From Lolium rigidum (taxonomy: Eukaryota; Streptophyta; Magnoliopsida; Poales; Poaceae): a stretch of DNA of 64,000 bases. The position numbers and the translations under genes were made by a program. This document shows positions 23,850 to 36,500 of this stretch, in pieces. The stretch is taken from contig NC_061510.1 in NCBI RefSeq assembly GCF_022539505.1, forward strand, positions 272,189,687 through 272,253,686, given 5' to 3'. Positions within the stretch are counted from its first letter, which is position 1, and every line of letters begins with the position of its first letter. The notes under the pieces are model-generated. The model had not been told where the DNA came from. It searched no databases and worked only from the letters and a program-made list of their open reading frames with translations.

Positions 23850-23999
23850 TTGTACTTGCCTAAATTATCCCTTCCTCCAAGGACTCAAACAAAGCTCCGC
23901 CTGTCAAAATAGACGATAGGGTTTGAAGGCACTGGTGGAAAAAGGTCCATTAGTCGCGGTTTGCAACCTCCATTAATACCGGTTGTGCAACCGGGATTA

Positions 24000-24140
24000 A
24001 ATAAGCGCGACTAAAGCCTCCCCCCTTTAGTCGCGGTTGCTTACGAACCGCGACTAAAGGCCCGTCCACGTGGGCGCCAGGCGACCGTCGGGGCGGAGGA
24101 CCTTTAGTCGCGGTTCTTCTGGCCAACCGCGACTAAAGGC
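24000..24140. repeat. CACTA subterminal inverted motifs, left
   Basis: Repeated CCTTTAGTCGCGGTT and AACCGCGACTAAAGG pairs can fold into hairpins and match those at 28,025-28,195. In CACTA elements such motifs are transposase (TnpA-type) binding sites. Confidence 0.7.
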
Positions 24141-24438
24141 CGCCGCAGGTTTAGGGTTTTAGCCCCCCTCCCTAAACCTGGTTTCTTTTTAATTTGTATT
24201 GTTTTATTTCTTTTGTGTTTTATTTTAGTTTTGAAGGAGTTTCACATATTCTACGGTACTACATACATGCATATGAATGTACAATTTCAAACAAATTTGA
24301 AATTAGAACCAAAAAGAATTCAAGAGGAATATACAATATATATTCAATATCATCGGATGACCATATACAATTTTGAACAAGTTTCCATACATAATTTAAT
24401 GCATATGAAGTTCTACGTCCTCTACATAGTGTTCTCCT

Positions 24439-26549
24439 TTAGGATCGATGACTTCCCTCGTGAACCATCCAGCCTAGTTCCTCTTGAAGTGGTCGGAAGC
24501 GAGCTTCCGGACTAAGCATCTTCCGGAGGTTATTCCTCTTCTCATTGTTATCACACGGAACCCGCTCAGAGGTGTATCTCCGGATCATCTCACAAACATA
24601 GTATCCACATAGATTGGTCCCCGGTGGCTGAATATCCCCAGTCGCAGCCACTGACCGCATGAATTGTAGCTCTTTTTTGAATTCACCGACCGTTTCATCT
24701 GTGAACCGTCTCCAAACCCTACGAGGCAAAGAAAATTAAATGAAGAAGAGAGTTATTAGTTACTTGATATTAGGAAATGAACGAAATAGGCCGACCGATA
24801 TAGAGCGCAAATGAATGAAAATAATTACTTCTGCAGCATTCTTCTCATGTCGCCCCAAAGCTTTGCTTCCAGATTCAGAGAGTCGTGGACGAGACATGTG
24901 GAGGTGTCAAATTTAATTACTAGTAGAATCCAGTGGAACCTGCGGACACGATACATGCACAATCATGCATAACTCATCGATTAGCCGGCCACATACCATG
25001 CATGGAGTAAACAAAAGAGAATGTGCTCAAGACAGAAACACTCACCCAAAATGGTAAGGAAATAGAATATCACTTTTGAGTTCCTGCTTTTTAAGAAACC
25101 GCCACAAGTCTTCCTCCACGTCGGCGGGGTGATGTTCTAACACATATCCATTAACGATGTGTGGGTCAATGAACCCAACATCATGGATGTTCCTTACTTC
25201 GCATTCCTTAATCTTCATTCTGCATATATAATAGCGTACACAACAATATAGTTAGGACATATATATAGTGCAGGCAATATGAACGAGATGGGGTAGAAAT
25301 AAATCACTTACATAACGTAGCAACTGATGATAGATTTGTCGAGCTCGCGCAGATTGAAAAGCTGGAACAAATTCACTCAGATGAATTTGTACATAGTAAT
25401 CTTTGAAGTGATGCTCATATCTAACTTCCGCATAAATATATTCTTTGGCGTTTTTATTTTTTATGTAACCCTTGTACCATTTCAGCAGACTTGTCATTTG
25501 TGGAGGTAGATCCTCTTCTCCGCGCAGGCTCGACGAGAGGCCCATTCGGCACATATGTAATTACTACCTCCTTCACTGGCGCCTCATCAAGGCCTAACAG
25601 TTCACGAAGAGTCATACCGATCAGGGCCGCTTGTTCTCTGGCAGCCGTTACGGTCATTCCCTGTTCTGCCGCAGCTGCTATGATTGTCGGGTCCATTAGT
25701 TCAGCATCCGGACCGGCGGCTTTCACTATGAGCGGGGCGATTGATTGTTTACTTTGTTCCCCGAGTTGGGTAACTCATTTCCCGCTTTTTTTTACTTGCT
25801 AATTCTTTCTCGGCCTCCTCCAAGGCTTTCTTCTCCCGCTTCTCCGCCAGCTCTTTCTTCTCCTTCAACATGAGTGCCTGCCTACGAAGTTCACGTGCAT
25901 AGTCGTTAGGCAGATTCTTCGCGGCTTGGGACGGTGTGCTCAAAAATGACTTAGCCCACTTCTTTTCCTTGTCAGAATATACTGGCTTGGGCTCGGGCTC
26001 TCTTCTCGCCTGGCATCCCGCCCTCCATTTCTCATGGTGAGCAGCCGCGGCCGCGTCGACTTCATCGGCACTACGTTCCCAAGGCCTCGTGGGGAGAGGC
26101 TTCAGTGATGGCTCCGATACCTTTGTGGTCTTAGGTACATAAGGGTCCGGGTTAATAGTCCAGGACTGCTTCTGCTTCTTCGCCGGAGGTGGATTGGGGG
26201 CGGCGTCTGCTTACCCGCCCGGGGCGGACTGGGGGGGCGGCGGCTGCTTACCCGCCGGAGGTGAATTGGGGGGCGGCGTCGGCTGACGTGAAGGAGGTGT
26301 AGGTGAAGCACCACCACCACCACCACCACCACCGCCACCGCCACCACCACCGTAGGGGGGTGGACTTGTTGGCCTTGGCGCCTCGCCTGGAAACTTGATA
26401 AACTTCTTTTGCCATAGAATGAACTGGCGCTTGACATCTCCAAGTCTTCTCTCCCCTTCAGGTGTAGCAATGTCAATCTCCAGGTCCTCAAACCCTTGTA
26501 CTATGTCCTCCACCGTGACACGAGCATAGCCATCTTTAATGAGGTTGTT
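24439..26549 (-). pseudogene. CACTA second ORF with Ulp1-like C-terminal region (fragmented)
   Basis: Minus-strand pieces appear in order: DGYARVTVEDIVQGFEDLEI (about 26.5 kb), a glycine tract from a CCA/CCG microsatellite followed by proline-rich linkers (26.2-26.35 kb), a Lys/Glu-rich coiled stretch (25.75-25.94 kb), RELLGLDEAPVKEVVITYVP (25.5-25.6 kb), SLLKWYKGYIKNKNAKEYIY (25.4-25.5 kb) and finally PPGTNLCGYYVCEMIRRYTS (24.6 kb). The last has the N.CG..V..M pattern around the catalytic Cys of C48 (Ulp1/SENP) peptidases. Such proteases are often the second product of Triticeae CACTA elements. Several introns or frame breaks separate the parts and I have not resolved splicing, so it may be an intact spliced gene or a decayed one. 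Confidence 0.65.
26304..26352. repeat. CCA/CCG trinucleotide microsatellite
   Basis: A run of CCA with some CCG triplets, translating to a poly-glycine stretch on the minus strand within the CACTA second ORF. Confidence 0.85.
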
Positions 26550-27665
26550 GTGGTGGAGTGCTCCAGGTGCTATGGCTGGAGCTCTGCTCGCCAAAAGGAT
26601 TCATGCCATCTGTACTTAGACCAAATCTTATGTTCCTTGCGTCAGCTGCAAAATCTTTGAACTCTCTGTCGATATTTCTCCATTGCGTTCCATCTGCGGG
26701 GTGTCTCAACTGCCCGTCCGACTTACGGTCCTCTTTGTGCCATCGCAACAACTTGGCATGCTCTTTGTTCCCGAACAGACGTTTCAACCGTGGTATTATA
26801 GGAGCATACCACATCACCTTGGCGGGAACCCTCTTCCCGGGTTTCGGCCCACAACATCGTCACCGGGGTCATCGCCTCTGATCTTATAACGCAATGCAAG
26901 TGCATACCGGGCATTCATTCAAATTCTCGTATTCACCGCGGTAGAGGATGCGGTCGTTGATGCATGCATGTATCTTCAGAACCTCTAAACCTAGAGGGCA
27001 GACAACCTTCTTTGCTTCGTACGTACTGGCGGGCAACTCGTTATTCTTTGGAAACATATTGTTCAATATTTTCAGCAAGTTTTCAAATCCCGAGTCAGCT
27101 ACACCTTCTTGTGCCTTCCATTTCAGCAAATCCAGTGTGCAGCCCAGATTTTTCAGACCATTATCGCATCCGGGGTACAGCGACTTTTTGTGATCCTCTA
27201 ACATGCGATCCAAATTCTCCCTCTCCTTTTCAGTTTCGCAGCTTCTCCGTGCATCAGCAATGGTCCGACCAAGATCATCAACAGGCTCATCACGTGCCTC
27301 TTCTTCACCTTCCCCTTCACCTTCCCCTTCACCTTCCCCACCTTCAGCATCCTCCATGAAAGTATCACCGAAATGATCAAGATAATTGTCATCGATGAAA
27401 TCATCCCCTTCTTCATCTTCTTCCATTATAACCCCTCTTTCTCCATGCTTGGTCCAACAATTATAGCTTGGCATGAAACCCTGCCGAAGCAGGTGCATGT
27501 GAACATCTCTTGAGGAAGAGTAACCCTTCTGATTCTTACATGCAACACATGGACAGATAACAAAACCCCCCCTGCTTGTTCGCATTAGCCACTACGAGGA
27601 AATCTTTCAAACCCGTAGTGAACTCGCCGGAGAGTCGGTTACCGTACATCCATTGCCGATTCATC
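26550..27665 (-). pseudogene. CACTA transposase (TNP2-like), frameshifted and truncated
   Basis: The reading begins MNRQWMYGNRLSGEF at 27665, typical of the Transposase-associated domain at the N-terminus of plant CACTA transposases. A run of G and T near 27,567-27,578 carries an extra base, so the frame shifts into GGFVICPCVACKNQKGY, which holds the expected C-P-C..C pattern. An acidic stretch with GEGEGEGEGE repeats follows. After another break at about 26.8-26.9 kb the Transposase_21 start is seen (PIIPRLKRLFGNKEHAKLL, then LSTDGMNPFGEQSSSHSTW near 26,560). There the sequence jumps directly into the second ORF, so the catalytic part of the transposase is deleted. The gene cannot make an active enzyme. 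Confidence 0.85.
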
Positions 27666-28021
27666 TCGCATTATTATAATATAAAATATATAATTAACCC
27701 TCATGCATTTGTTAAACTAATTAACTAACTACAAACAATAGAAATCAAACAATGAACTACACACATATGCATATTTTATCAATGACACATCAAAGGTTCA
27801 AGTTGCTAACCGCGATCGAGGAGAAAAAAATAAATGAGGAAGCTCAAGTGTGGCTATGACACTTCATATCATGTTTGTTTCATGCTCTTGGGGCATTTCA
27901 TCAAACACCTTGTGTGCATAAGAGGAACCAAAAGAAAACCTAACACCCCTTGTGAAGTTTGTGAAGAGAATGGCTCCAAATGGCTAAGTGCTGGCTGCTG
28001 GATGGATATATATAGGGGAGG

Positions 28022-28196
28022 GGCTTTAGTCGCGGTTGGCCTGGCAAACCGTGACTAAAGGTGCCCGAAGGCCTTTAGTCGCGGTTGGCCTGGCCAACCG
28101 CGACTAAAGCCCCTCACGTGCACCAGCTGGCCAGCGAGCGCCCTGGGCCCAGGCCTTTGGTCGCGGTTCGCCTCCCGAACCGCGACTAAAGGTCCC
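28022..28196. repeat. CACTA subterminal inverted motifs, right
   Basis: Three GGTCGCGGTT/TAGTCGCGGTTGGCC versus CCGCGACTAAAG pairs, the mirror of the cluster at 24.0-24.14 kb. Confidence 0.7.
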
Positions 28197-28265
28197 ATTA
28201 GTCACGGTTCCAAATATTTGGGGACTAATGGGGCTGGATGGAAGACCCTTTTTCCACCAGTGAGG

Positions 28266-28866
28266 GTTCTACTCGGATGACAATCCCGAGACCTATTGGT
28301 TTGTATTTATAGGAGTTGCATGTTGCGGTGCAAAGCTTTTACACTGCGCGAGAGACTACAAGTCCTTGTAAATGTGAAATATGTATAGGAAACTACCTAC
28401 CTTAACACCGCCACCGTTGACTCCTATATTTCCCTTCCTCTAGTACTTGGCTCCGTGGATTCCTTCCTCTTTTTGCCAGTGCTCCTCTCGGTAGATCATG
28501 CCATTGTGGGCCCCATATGAAATTTATAACGAAATAAGTAAGTATTAGCAAAAATACCCGTGCGTTGCTCCGGGATAGAAAACAACCAACTTTGCGACTG
28601 AGAAGCGACGTCCCCCAAACGTGACACGAACGAAACACGTCTCCCAAACGCTCAATCCGACGCTCTTTGGGGGACGCCTTGGGGGACGCGACTGGAGATG
28701 CTCTCAGGATGCAGCTCGCCACGGTCATGGCCTGCTCGCTTACACTGGAATCGGTGGCGCAACGAATAAAGTAATCGACATCGCCATGGGAGGGTGATCG
28801 TGGGCGGCGAAGAAAGGCAACGCCGAGCGTTTGCGCTGCTGCGACTAACAGATCAATGGAACGGCG
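28266..28866. other. Spacer, no supported gene
   Basis: It contains the phrase AAAAATACCCGTGCGTTGCTCC at 28,550-28,570, which resembles the end of a widespread grass repeat, and GCGAAGAAAGGCAACGC twice (about 28,806 and 28,864), the second serving as a target for the retroposon at 28,881. Confidence 0.35.
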
Positions 28867-28880
28867 AAGAAAGGCAACGC

Positions 28881-29695
28881 TTTTTTTTTTGACAATCAAT
28901 ACCACATATATTCATAATAACAAATAGTACATGGTAGAGATACACGAGCTGTCTCCAGCGATTACAAAATAAAGTCTAAAAGATACTAGCAAATCTTCGA
29001 GGTCTTCAAACTCTTTCTTCTTCCAAGACATAATCTTGTACTTTTCTCGAAGGCAGTCAAAGATAGATAACAAACCATAGACCTGTAAATACCAACGAAG
29101 GTTCTCCCATAATTTTAATTTGAGCCGCAATGCCAAGGCTGCGTGCACGCGCGCAACCATTAAAGTAGTCAATCAACATCGGCAAGAGTACCAACACCAG
29201 TATGTCAGGGAATGAAAACCGATCTGCCTTGTCGACGTTGATGGAGAGCCGAAAATACGAATCACCATTGTCGAGGACGTAGCAATCGGGACAAGAACTG
29301 CGAGGATTATCCTCCTCGCGGCAACCATGAGAAAAGATCCAAGATCGATCTGGCGAAGTAAGATCTGAACACCCATACCTAGATAATTGTAATCTTTCGA
29401 GCACCACCATTGACGTCGGGAAGGAGATCTCGTCGTCGAACGAAAGGCCGAAGATCACTTATTGCAGACGATGCCATCTCCATTGCGGGGAAACCAACAA
29501 GAAAACGGCGACCAAAAACCTAACATAGACTACCGAAAAGACTACTTTTATTGAAAACTCCACTCATAGATCGGGTTCCCCACTCCTTCCGACGCCGGCG
29601 AAGCCGGCCGGAGGAGGGGGAACCGATCTATGGAGGAGGCTGAGTCGGGGCGGCTAGGGCTTTTCTCAAGAGGCGGCGGCTACAGGGACTGAATT
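28881..29695 (-). mobile_element. Retroposon with A-tail and 14-15 bp TSD
   Basis: AAGAAAGGCAACGC(T) is found at 28867-28881 and 29696-29710. On the minus strand the insert starts near 29,695, has a GC-rich head (CAGTCCCTGTAGCCGCCGCC) and ends in ten A (T-run at 28881-28890), the structure made by target-primed reverse transcription. A 133-codon frame (29057-29458) lacks any recognised domain, and no reverse transcriptase is present. It is therefore a non-autonomous retroposon or a retroposed transcript. Confidence 0.75.
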
Positions 29696-29710
29696 AAGAA
29701 AGGCAACGCT

Positions 29711-30542
29711 TAGTCTCGGGTCGGCGGCGCATCGATGGGAAGAGCTAGTCGGTCCGATCGTTCCCTTGCTATTTATATGGCCCGTTCGGTTCCTTGGTGG
29801 TGACTTGGGCCGTTCGGTCGGCCCACATGAAGCGAAGCGAGCGATCCTCCCGCTCGCGCCAGCGTTCGGTCGACCCAGAAAACATCGAACCGTTTTCAAT
29901 TAGCGGTGGCAGACCCTGTAATATTTCAAGTATCAGGTCAACGGTCCAGGGGCAAAATCGGGAAAAAAATGACAGACCAAGGAAACAATCCTCCCTTTAT
30001 TATTAGATATAGTCGTATAGATATAGATTGGTGGGTATGAAATATGAAAGCATAAACAAAGCTCGGAGATGCCCTTACCATGCGAAGCAGCGGTCACGAC
30101 GTTAGAACACCGGCTTTCTACCCATGTTTGTTGACGGCACGTACTTGATGAATACAGCAGGACACAAGAAACAATGCAATGAGTCCAAAAAAATTCTTTG
30201 CGGTGAAGGGAAGAAGACGCCATCCACCATTAGTGACCAAGGAGTGTAGTGGACCAAGGGATGTACGATGGGGAAGAAATGACTAAGCCAGAATTTAAAA
30301 ACCTCGGGGAGTACCTCCACTTCGATTTTGCATCTCTTCGATGAAATCACAAACCCCTTAAGGGCATGTACAAATGTACAATGAAAGGTGCTTAGAGGGG
30401 TGCTTAAAAAAATAAATCGGTTTTTTCTAAGAACCCGTGCTTATTTGTACTAGACAGCTGCCTAATTAAGCATCTTATGTACAAATAAACACAAGTGCTT
30501 AGCAAAAAAAAATTGTTTATTTTTCTAAGCACCTATATAAGT
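29711..30542. other. Spacer with a truncated MITE
   Basis: From about 30,362 to 30,538 lies GGGCATGTACAAATGTACAATG.. and its partly inverted partner ..GTACAAATAAACAC.AGTGCTTAG..CTAAGCACCT. The expected closing terminus (CATTGTACATGCCC) is missing, as if cut off where the repeat-rich copy starts at 30543. Nothing coding is recognised. Confidence 0.4.
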
Positions 30543-33500
30543 GGGCGTTCCTAGCTGGCGCTCGCGCGCCAGTATTAAATCGAGCGATCGGTTTCGGACA
30601 ACCCAATTTGGGAATAAAACCGCGTTTCCCTTTCGTGGTAATTGTGGACCACACAGGTTACGTGCCTTAATTGATTTGCCTTCTTCCGCAATTCCCTTTC
30701 CGCTCGTGACACAAGTTGGGTTGTCGTACGTTATTTTGCTTGCTGCACGTGGGCAATTCCCTTTACATGTTCACGTAGTAATATATTAACTATTCCCTTA
30801 TTCTCTTTTTGGGCTAGTGAAATTTTAGGGTTAAAAAAAGGGAGGGGAGCAGCATAATCCACTTGCAAATGAAATGAACTACGACTTGCAACATGACAAT
30901 TCCCTTCTTCCGCAATTTCCTTCTTGGTAACATAATAACGTAGGTGTTGGTTAAGCTTCCATATACATGTTGATAAAGACTGAATGGGAGTGTTGGTAAC
31001 ATATGGACTAAGGTGTTGATGAAGAGTTCATGGGAGGGTTGATAAGTAGGTTCCCTTGTTACCTTAAAAAACAAAAAGGACGAAATTTCATATAGAAAAA
31101 TAATGGAAATGTGTAGGTAACACATGGACTTATGTGTTGATGAATAGTGAATATGAGGGTTGATAATTATTGTTTCCCTTGTTCCCTTAAAAATAAAAAG
31201 AACCACCTTTGTCTACACACAAAAAGAGAAATAAAAAAAGGAGGTAACAAAAGAATATATGGGTTGATAAAACATTGTGTCATTTGTTGATGAAAGAGTG
31301 AATGGGAGGGTTGATAAGTAGGTTCCCTTGTTCCCTTAAAAAAACAAAAAGGACCAAAATTTCATATATAAAAAGAAGTAAAAAAATGTGTTGGTAACTC
31401 ATGGACTTATGTGTTGATGAAGGGTGAATGTGTGGGTTGATAATTATTGTTTCCCTTGTTCCCTTAAAAAATAAAAAGAACCACCTTTGTCTACACACAA
31501 AAAGAGAAATACAAAAAGGAGGTAACAAAAAGAATATATGGGTTGGTAAAACATTGTGTCATTTGTTGATGAAGAGTGAATGGGAGGGTTGATAAGTAGG
31601 TTCCCTTGTTCCCTTAAAAAAACAAAAAAAGACCAAAATTTCATATAGAAAAAGAAGTAAAAAATGTGTTGGTAACTCATGGACTTATGTGTTGATGAAT
31701 AGTGAATGTGTGGGTTGATAATTATTGTTTCCCTTGTTCCCTTAAAAACAAAAAGGACCACCTTCCTCTACACACAAAAAGAGAAATAAAAGAAGGAGGT
31801 AACAAAAGAATATATGGGTTGGTAAAACATTGAGTCACCTATTGATGAAAAGAGTGAATGTGAGGGTTGATAAGTAGGTTCCCTTGTTCCCTTAAAAAAA
31901 TAAAAAGTACCACCTTCCTCTTCACACAAAAAGAGAAATAAAGGAAGGAGGTAACAAAAGAATAGATGGGTTGGTAAAACATTGAGTCACATATTGATGA
32001 AGATTGAATGGGAGGGTTCATAAGTATGTTCCCTTGTTCCCTTAAAAAACAAAAAGAACCACCTTCCTCTACACACAAAAAAAGAAATAAAAGGAAGGAG
32101 GTAACAAAAGAATAGATGGGTTGGTAAAACATTGAGTCACATGTTGATGAAGAGTGAATGGGAGGGTTGATAAGTAGGTTCCTTTGTTCCCTTAAAAAAA
32201 TGACCACCTTCCTCTACACACAAAAAAAAGAAATAAAAGGAAGGAGGTAACAAAAGAATAGATGGGTTGGTAAAACATTGAGTCACATGTTGATGAAGAG
32301 TGAATGGGAGGGTTGATAAGTAGGTTCCCTTGCCCCCTTAAAAAAAATGACCACCTTCCTCTACACACAAAAAAAAGGAAATAAAAGGAAGGAGGTAACA
32401 AAAGAATAGATGGGTTGGTAAAACATTGAGTCACATGTTGATGAAGAGTGAATGAGAGGGTTGATAAGTAGGTTCCCTTGTTCCCTTAAAAATAAAAATG
32501 ACCACCTTCCTCTACACACAAAAAAGAAGAAGGAGGTAAACAAAAGAATAAATGGGTTGGTAAAACATTGAGTCACATGTTGATGAAGAGTGAATCGGAG
32601 GGTTGATAAGTAGGTTCCCTTGTTCCCTTAAAAAAAATGACCACCTTCCTCTACACACAAAAAAAAAGAAATAAAAGGAAGGAGGTAACAAAAGAATAGA
32701 TGGGTTGGTAAAACATTGAGTCACATGTTGATGAAGAGTGAATGGGAGGGTTGATAAGTAGGTTCCCTTGTTCCCTTAAAAAATGACCACCTTCCTCTAC
32801 ACACAAAAAAAAGAAATAAAAGGAAGGAGGTAACACAAGAATAGATGGGTTGGTAAAACATTGAGTCCCATGTTGATGAAGAGTGAATGGGAGGGTTGAT
32901 AAGTAGGTTCCCTTGTTCCCTTAAAAATAAAAATGACCACCTTCCTATACACACAAAAAAGAAGAAGGAGGTAAACAAAAGAATAAATGGGTTGGTAAAA
33001 CATTGAGTCACATGTTGATGAAGAGTGAATGGGAGGGTTGATAAGTAGGTTCCCTTGTTCCCTTAAAAAACAAAAAGAACCACCTTTCTCTACACACAAA
33101 AAAAGAAATAAAAGGAAGGAGCTAACAAAAGAATAGATGGGTTGGTAAAAAATTCAGTCACATGTTGATGAAGAGTGAATGGGAGGGTTGATAAGTAGGT
33201 TCCCTTGTTCTCTTAAAAAAAATGACCACCTTCCTCTACACACAAAAAAAAAGAAATAAAAGGAAGGAGGTAACAAAAGAATAGATGGGTTGGTAAAACA
33301 TTGAGTCACATGTTGATGAAGAGTGAATGGGAGGGTTGATAAGTAGGTTTCCTTGTTCCCTTAAAAATAAAAATGACCACCTTCCTCTACACACAAAAAA
33401 GAAGGAGGTAAACAAAAGAATAAATGGGTTGGTAAAACATTGAGTCACATGTTGATGAAGAGTGAATGGGAGGGTTGATAAGTATGTTCCCTTGTTCCCT

Positions 33501-33577
33501 TAAAAAACAAAAAGGACCACCTTCCTCTTCACACAAAAAAAAATAAAGGAAGGAGCTAACAAAAGAATAGATGGGTT
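30543..33577. repeat. Leader plus ~145 bp tandem array, copy 1
   Basis: A non-repeated leader (30543-30935: GGGCG..CCTAGCTGGCGCTCGCGCG to ..GGTTAAAAAAAGGGAGGGG) is nearly identical to 47645-48037. It is followed by tandem units containing GGTTGATAAGTAGGTTCCC, TTGTTCCCTTAAAAA, ACCACCTTCCTCTACACAC, GGAGGTAACAAAAGAATA and TGGGTTGGTAAAACATTGAG. The first ~0.9 kb is built of ~275 bp dimers: an A-type unit with TTCATATAGAAAAAG and ACACATGGACTTATGTG, plus a B-type unit. The rest is B-type monomers spaced 139-151 bp. The array is cut at 33577 by a CACTA terminus. Minus-strand open frames in it are repeats of the unit, not genes. Confidence 0.9.
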
Positions 33578-36500
33578 CACTACAAGAAAAGTTGCCATGG
33601 CCGACGAAGTTGAAGTCGCGCCGTGGTTGCTGGTGTACCATGGCCGACGATTTTGGTCCCTCCGTGGTGCATGTCAAAACTTTTTTTTTCTCGTTTTTGA
33701 GGCCACCTAGCCCGACGAAAGCGGCCAAAACGTCGTGTATGGTGGCCCGGGACATGGTGCATCGCGAATTCTCGGGTTCGCCGGCCGAGTCAACGCAAAT
33801 CCGCACCGCCGAGGGATGTAGGGCCCAGATGGCAGCCTCTCTGGCATTGTTTTTTTTCTCGATCGCGCCATCTCGTTCAACGTTCTCCGATCGAGCCGTT
33901 TACGATGCGGGATCATGGGTCCCGCATGTCATCCTCTATGAACCAAAATTCTTTCTATTCTTGGATTTTTTTTGACCCCCGATTTCTGGCTACTTCCTTT
34001 TTCTTTTGATCCATTGCCGCCTTGGAAACGTTGAGACCGCTGGCGCTAAATGGGACCCGCATGTCATCCTCTATGTGCAATCAACTTTCTTTTCTTGGAG
34101 TTTTTTTGGCACCTCAAATTTGGTCACTTGCCTTTTTCTTTCGATCCCCTGCCGCCTCTCAAACGGTGATACCGCTGCTGCTAAATGGGACCCGCATGTC
34201 ATCCTCTATGTACTATAAAACTTTCTTTTCTTGGAGTTTTTTTTGGCACCTAAAATTTGGTCACTTACCTTTTTCTTTCGATCCCCTGCCGCCTCTCAAA
34301 CGGTGATACCGCTGCTGCTAAATGGGACCCGCATGTCATCCTCTATGTACTATAAAACTTTCTTTTCTTGGAGTTTTTTTGGAACCTCATATTTGGTCAC
34401 TTGCCTTTTTCTTTCGATCCCCTGCCGCCTCTCAAACGGTGATACCGCTGCTGCTAACTGGGACCCGCATGTCATCCTCTATGTACTATAAAACTTTCTT
34501 TTCTTGAATTATTTTTGGCACCTCATATTTGGTCACTTACCTTTTTCTTTCGATCCCCTGCCGCCTCTCAAACGGTGATACCGCTGCTGCTAAATGGGAC
34601 CCGCATGTCATCCTCTATGTACTATAAAACTTTCTTTTCTTGGAGTTTTTTTGGCACCTCATATTTGGTCACTTGCCTTTTTCTTTCGATCCCCTGCTGC
34701 CTCTCAAACGGTGATACCGCTGCTGCTAACATGGACCCGCATGTCATCCTCTATGTACTATAAAACTTTCTTTTCTTGAATTAGTTTTGGCACCTCATAT
34801 TTGGTCACTTACCTTTTTCTTTCGATCCCCTGCCGCCTCTCAAACGGTGATACCGCTGCTGCTAAATGGGACCCGCATGTCATCCTCTATGTACTATAAA
34901 ACTTTCTTTTCTTGAATTATTTTTGGCTCCTCATATTTTTTCACTTGCCTTTTTCTTTCGATCCCCTGCCACCTCTCAAACGGTGATACCGCTGCTGCTA
35001 AATGGGACCCGCATGTCATCCTCTATGTACTATAAAACTTTCTTTTCTTGAATTATTTTTGGCTCCTGATATTTTTTCACTTGCCTTTTTCTTTCGATCT
35101 CATGCCACGTTTGAAACGTTGAGGAACCCGCAGGCTCATGGGACCCGCATGTCATCCTCTATGTACTATAAAAGTTCATTTTCTTGGTTTTTTTTCACCC
35201 TCTGATTTTTGGCAATTTCTTTTTCCTTTGATCCCCTGCCGCCTCTCAAACGGTGATACCGCTGCTTGCTAAATGGGACCCGCATGTCATCCTCTATGTA
35301 CTATAAAACTTTCTTTTCTTGAATTATTTTTGGCTCCTCATATTTGGTCACTTGCCTTTTTCTTTCGATCTCATGCCACGTTTGAAACGTTGAGGAACCT
35401 GCTGGCTCATGGGACCCGCAAGTCATCCTCTATGTGCTATAAAAGTTTATTTTCTTTATTTTTTTTCACCCTCAGATTTTTGGCTATTTCCTTTTTCTTT
35501 TGATCCCCTGCCGCCTTGGAAACGTTGGGTAAGCTGTTGACTCATGGGACCCGCATGTCATCCTCTATGTACAATCAACTTTCTTTTTCTTTTGATCTCA
35601 AGCCGCATTTGAAACGTTGAGACCGCTGCTGCTAAATGGGACCCGCATGTCATCCTCTACGTACAATAAAGTTTCTTTTGTTGGATTATCTTTGGCTCCC
35701 GATATTTTGTCACTTGCCTTTTTCTTTCGATCTCATGCCGCCTTTGAAACGTTGAGTAAGCTGCTGGCTCATGGGTCCCGCATGTCATCCTCTACGAACA
35801 ATAAAAGTTTCCTTTCTTGGAGTTATTTTTTACCCCTAATTTCCGGCTATTTGCCTTTTTCTTTTGATCTCCTGCCCCTCCGAAACGATGAGGACGCATG
35901 TTGGCAGGTCGGTCCCACATGTCATCCTCTATGAACAATAAAAGTTTCCTTTGATGGATTTATTTTGAACCCCTAATTAATTTCTGGATATTTCCCCTGC
36001 CGCCTTGGAATCGTTGAGGATGCTGCTGCCTCATGGGTCCCACATGTCATCCTCTCAGAACGGTAAATGTTTATTTTCTTGGATTTTGTTGACCAAACGA
36101 TTTTTGGCTTATTTTTTCTTTCGATCACCTGCAGCCTTTAAAACGTTGAGGACGCTGCTGGCTCACGGGTCCCTTATGAACAATAAACGCTGAGGATGCT
36201 GCTGCCTCATGGGTCCCGCATGTCATCCTCTCAGAACGAAAATGTTTCTTTTCTTGGATTTTTTACCAACAGATTTTTGGTTTATTTTTTCTTTCCATCC
36301 CCTGCCGCCTTTAAAACGTTGACGACGCTGCTGGCTCATGGGTCCCCGATGTCAGCCTCCCCGTACAAGAAACATATGATATCTTGATTATTTTGCAGAC
36401 AATAAACAATGTATTGCGCTCTGAGCTATTTCAAACGGATAATTAAATCTTTATTTTTACATAAACAAACTTATATGTTGAATCTCCTTGTTTTTTGTCT

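Larger units (their letters stand above)
23930..28262 (-). mobile_element. CACTA (En/Spm) transposon, TSD AGG, degenerate
   Basis: Termini CACTGGTGGAAAAAGG (23930) and, inverted, CACTGGTGGAAAAAGG (28262) are perfect over 16 bp. Both sides carry AGG (23927-23929 and 28263-28265), the 3 bp duplication of CACTA elements. Subterminal TTTAGTCGCGGTT/AACCGCGACTAAAG repeats sit at both ends. Coding remnants are all on the minus strand: a transposase fragment (about 26.55-27.67 kb), then a second ORF with a proline-rich linker and an Ulp1-like end (24.4-26.5 kb). A frameshift and a large internal deletion make it non-autonomous. Confidence 0.92.

Noticed and set aside
30543..33577. Regular repeats as a CRISPR-like array
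   Set aside because: Units are ~145 bp with no unique spacers, and the genome is eukaryotic.
30814..33806. Many minus-strand ORFs of 60-139 codons with phrases like REQGNLLINPPIHSSST
   Set aside because: They are translations of the ~145 bp repeat unit; the frame changes with unit length and no start or splice structure is shared.
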